A stretch of DNA of 7,115 nt, from contig DNDO01000050.1 of assembly GCA_003484265.1 (NCBI GenBank), positions 1 through 7,115 on the forward strand. The letters are read 5' to 3'. Below the pieces are notes generated by a model that saw only the letters and a list, made by a program, of their open reading frames with translations, did no database searches and had not been told where the DNA came from. The DNA comes from Anaerolineae bacterium. Lineage in GTDB: Bacteria > Chloroflexota > Anaerolineae > Anaerolineales > Villigracilaceae. Both the position numbers and the translations under genes were made by a program. Positions 5,751 to 7,115 of the stretch are shown here, one piece after another; the first letter of the stretch is position 1; each line of letters begins with the position of its first letter.

Positions 5751-5787
5751 ATTATACAATAATAATTATGGTAATTAATTATTTCAA
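5751..5787 (-). promoter_or_regulatory. Promoter region of the secreted protein
   Basis: On minus, TTGAAA (5782-5787), a 17-bp spacer and TATTAT (5759-5764) form a good sigma-70-type promoter. A second, perfect TATAAT lies just downstream at 5751-5756 without a clear -35. Either predicts a leader of about 65-75 nt. That leader contains the near-palindrome AACTTGCAAGGTT (5733-5745). Upstream lies the inverted repeat GTCAC-N6-GTGAC (5798-5813), a possible operator. Confidence 0.55.
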
Positions 5788-5835
5788 AGTTTGTCTAGTC
5801 ACGTTTGAGTGACCTTACAATTATGAAACTTTTCA

Positions 5836-5877
5836 TTAATGTCAGGACGAAGCGGGGCGGTTAATGTTACAGGACAA
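5836..5877 (+). repeat. Imperfect direct repeat upstream of the histidine kinase
   Basis: TTAATGT-CAGGACGAA (5836-5851) and TTAATGTTACAGGACAAA (5861-5877 and the next base) are two copies of one word differing by a 2-nt insertion and one substitution. Their starts are 25 bp apart. They lie about 65-105 bp before the predicted kinase start site, where an activator could bind. Function is inferred only from position. Confidence 0.45.
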
Positions 5878-5884
5878 AATTTTA

Positions 5885-5914
5885 GAAACTCCCGATAATG
5901 CACGAATCGGTTTC
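5885..5914. promoter_or_regulatory. Inverted repeat just upstream of the histidine kinase promoter
   Basis: GAAA...CCGAT (5885-5888 and 5892-5896) is the reverse complement of ATCGGTTTC (5906-5914), interrupted by 3 nt in the left arm and a 9-nt centre. The uninterrupted core is CCGAT-N9-ATCGG. It is centred about 45 bp upstream of the kinase -10 box, which fits an operator for a dimeric regulator. Confidence 0.4.
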
Positions 5915-5938
5915 TCTTACGCTTTATATATACCAAAA

Positions 5939-5947
5939 TGATAAAAT
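5939..5947 (+). promoter_or_regulatory. Extended -10 of the histidine kinase, predicted leaderless start
   Basis: TGATAAAAT is an extended -10 element, identical to the one before gap. CCTTCC separates it from the ATG at 5954, which places the expected +1 on the A of the start codon. No Shine-Dalgarno sequence is present. A TTTATATATA tract lies just upstream (5923-5932). Confidence 0.6.
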
Positions 5948-5953
5948 CCTTCC

Positions 5954-7115
5954 ATGCTCCCTGATTTTCGCGTTCGGCAACGTGATTATTTGCTCGAACT
6001 CTCCCGCGCACTCACCCAGGAACTCAATCTTGAGAAACTCCTTGCGCGGATTTTGCGAATCTCCATTGAAATGCTTGCTGGGCAGGCGGGTCTGATTGCA
6101 CTTAAGGAACAGGACGGTTGGCGTGTCGCCGCCGCCCATGGAATTGCTCCAGCTTTTTTGAGCTATTTGACCCCCCTACTAGCCGAGGAAAATGTCCGCG
6201 AATTGGATGTGCGCGAACTCAACCGCATGTTGAAAGAGTTGACCTACACCGCCAGTATGGGGCTATTAAACGGTACTGCCCTGCCCCTCGCCGCTCATGG
6301 ACAGGTCATCGGTGTCATTTTCATCTTTCGCAATTACCTCGGTCTCTTCACTCAAAATGACCGCATGCTTCTTCAATCTTTTGCAAATCAAGCCGCGATT
6401 GCCGTTTTCAACGCGCGGCTTTACGGTCAGGTATCATATGAAAAGCAGCGACTCGACGCTCTCCTAGACTCTGCCGCTGACGGCATTTTGATTCTCAATG
6501 CAGACCTGACCATCGAGCGTGCCAACGATGCATTTGAACGCATTTATGGAAAAACCCATGATGAACTCGTCAGCCTTCCTCACGATGATGTGATCCAATG
6601 GGATGCAGACCCAAAAGGCTCAACCCTGAAGGAAGCGATTGCAAACGGCTGGCCCCTGACGCCCAATGCAACTTTATACGTTGAAGGCGACCTCAAACGC
6701 GACATACCATCAACAATTCCTGTCGGTGTGACCTACGCACCGCTAATCTCACAGGATGGCAAACTCCGCAACATTGTAGTCAGCGTGCGGGATATTACTC
6801 ACTTCCGGACTGCAGATGAGATCAAGGCTACTTTTATATCCATCGTCAGCCACGAGCTTCGAACACCGGTAGCTCTTATCAAGGGATACGCTTCCACTCT
6901 GCGGCGGGACGACGCCAAATGGGATAAGTCAACTATCAGCGATTCGCTTGCTGTTATTGAAGAAGAAGCCGACCGATTAAGTAAGATGATTGACGATCTT
7001 TTAGATGCTTCGCGATTGCAGGCTGGCGGGTTAAGCCTCAACAAAGCCGATGTCTCTCTGTCATTACTTGCGACAAGAGTTGCTCAACGCTTTACCGCGC
7101 AATCTAAAAAACATA
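5954..7115 (+). CDS. Sensor histidine kinase, GAF-PAS-HisKA (runs off right edge)
   Basis: The open frame from ATG 5954 to the window edge encodes 387 residues (MLPDFRVRQRDYLLELSRAL...). It has no signal peptide or membrane helix, so it is probably a cytoplasmic sensor. Residues about 10-160 form a GAF domain, with LTQELNLEKLLARILRISIEM at its start and PLAAHGQVIGVIFIFR and DRMLLQSFANQAAIAVFNARLY at its end. Residues about 163-282 form a PAS domain (RLDALLDSAADGILILNAD, then VSVRDIT at its end). The HisKA dimerisation helix follows with ISIVSHELRTPVALIKGYA; His300 is the autophosphorylated residue, and the second helix reaches LDASRLQAG. The HATPase domain and any partner response regulator are outside the window. 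The start is supported by the adjacent -10 box and by the GAF domain beginning soon after. The ligand sensed is unknown. It is divergent from the secreted adhesin-like gene. Confidence 0.92.
   Translation, partial: MLPDFRVRQRDYLLELSRALTQELNLEKLLARILRISIEMLAGQAGLIALKEQDGWRVAAAHGIAPAFLSYLTPLLAEENVRELDVRELNRMLKELTYTASMGLLNGTALPLAAHGQVIGVIFIFRNYLGLFTQNDRMLLQSFANQAAIAVFNARLYGQVSYEKQRLDALLDSAADGILILNADLTIERANDAFERIYGKTHDELVSLPHDDVIQWDADPKGSTLKEAIANGWPLTPNATLYVEGDLKRDIPSTIPVGVTYAPLISQDGKLRNIVVSVRDITHFRTADEIKATFISIVSHELRTPVALIKGYASTLRRDDAKWDKSTISDSLAVIEEEADRLSKMIDDLLDASRLQAGGLSLNKADVSLSLLATRVAQRFTAQSKKH

Noticed and set aside
6799..7044. Minus-strand open frame of 81 residues opposite the histidine kinase
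   Set aside because: It is antisense to the HisKA domain, whose reading frame is continuous and motif-rich on plus.

Overview
The window reads as chromosomal DNA of a free-living bacterium, most likely Chloroflexota of the Anaerolineae type. This assignment is an inference from three things. One gene is a secreted protein with a long Thr/Pro/Glu/Ser ('TPTET') linker of the kind common in that class. The YvcK protein carries a two-helix membrane extension and the histidine kinase has a GAF-PAS-HisKA layout. Several genes appear to start translation at or next to the transcription start. Base composition is moderate and I see no sign of a phage, insertion sequence, CRISPR array, tRNA or rRNA.

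Layout: (1) 1-155, minus strand: the first 51 codons of a type I glyceraldehyde-3-phosphate dehydrogenase (gap), running off the left edge. (2) 240-1574, minus strand: a YvcK/CofD-like protein with two N-terminal membrane helices, upstream of gap on the same strand. (3) 1689-2624, plus strand: a ROK-family sugar kinase (glucokinase-like), divergent from yvcK across a 114-bp promoter region. (4) 2851-4179, plus strand: a PLP-dependent class III aminotransferase, preceded by a 226-bp leader that can form two RNA hairpins and followed by a 20-bp perfect-stem terminator that begins at its stop codon. (5) 4248-5681, minus strand, convergent with the aminotransferase: a secreted two-domain protein. 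Its N-terminal domain has the Cys and Gln signature motifs of the thioester (TED) domains of Gram-positive adhesins. It is followed by a Thr/Pro linker and a Cys-bracketed beta-rich domain. (6) 5954-7115, plus strand, divergent from (5): a GAF-PAS-HisKA sensor histidine kinase that runs off the right edge before its ATPase domain.

The left half looks like a central-carbon cluster: sugar phosphorylation (ROK kinase), a carbon-flux and cell-wall regulator (YvcK) and glycolysis/gluconeogenesis (GAPDH). The aminotransferase may be an independent metabolic gene. The right half is an extracellular adhesin-like protein with a signalling kinase transcribed away from it, sharing a 272-bp control region that holds direct and inverted repeats. 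The most unusual themes are the three genes whose -10 boxes lie only 6-8 nt before the ATG with no Shine-Dalgarno sequence (yvcK, the ROK kinase and the kinase at 5954), next to three genes with ordinary ribosome binding sites, and the putative thioester surface protein outside its classical host phyla. No stretch longer than about 270 bp lacks a gene.
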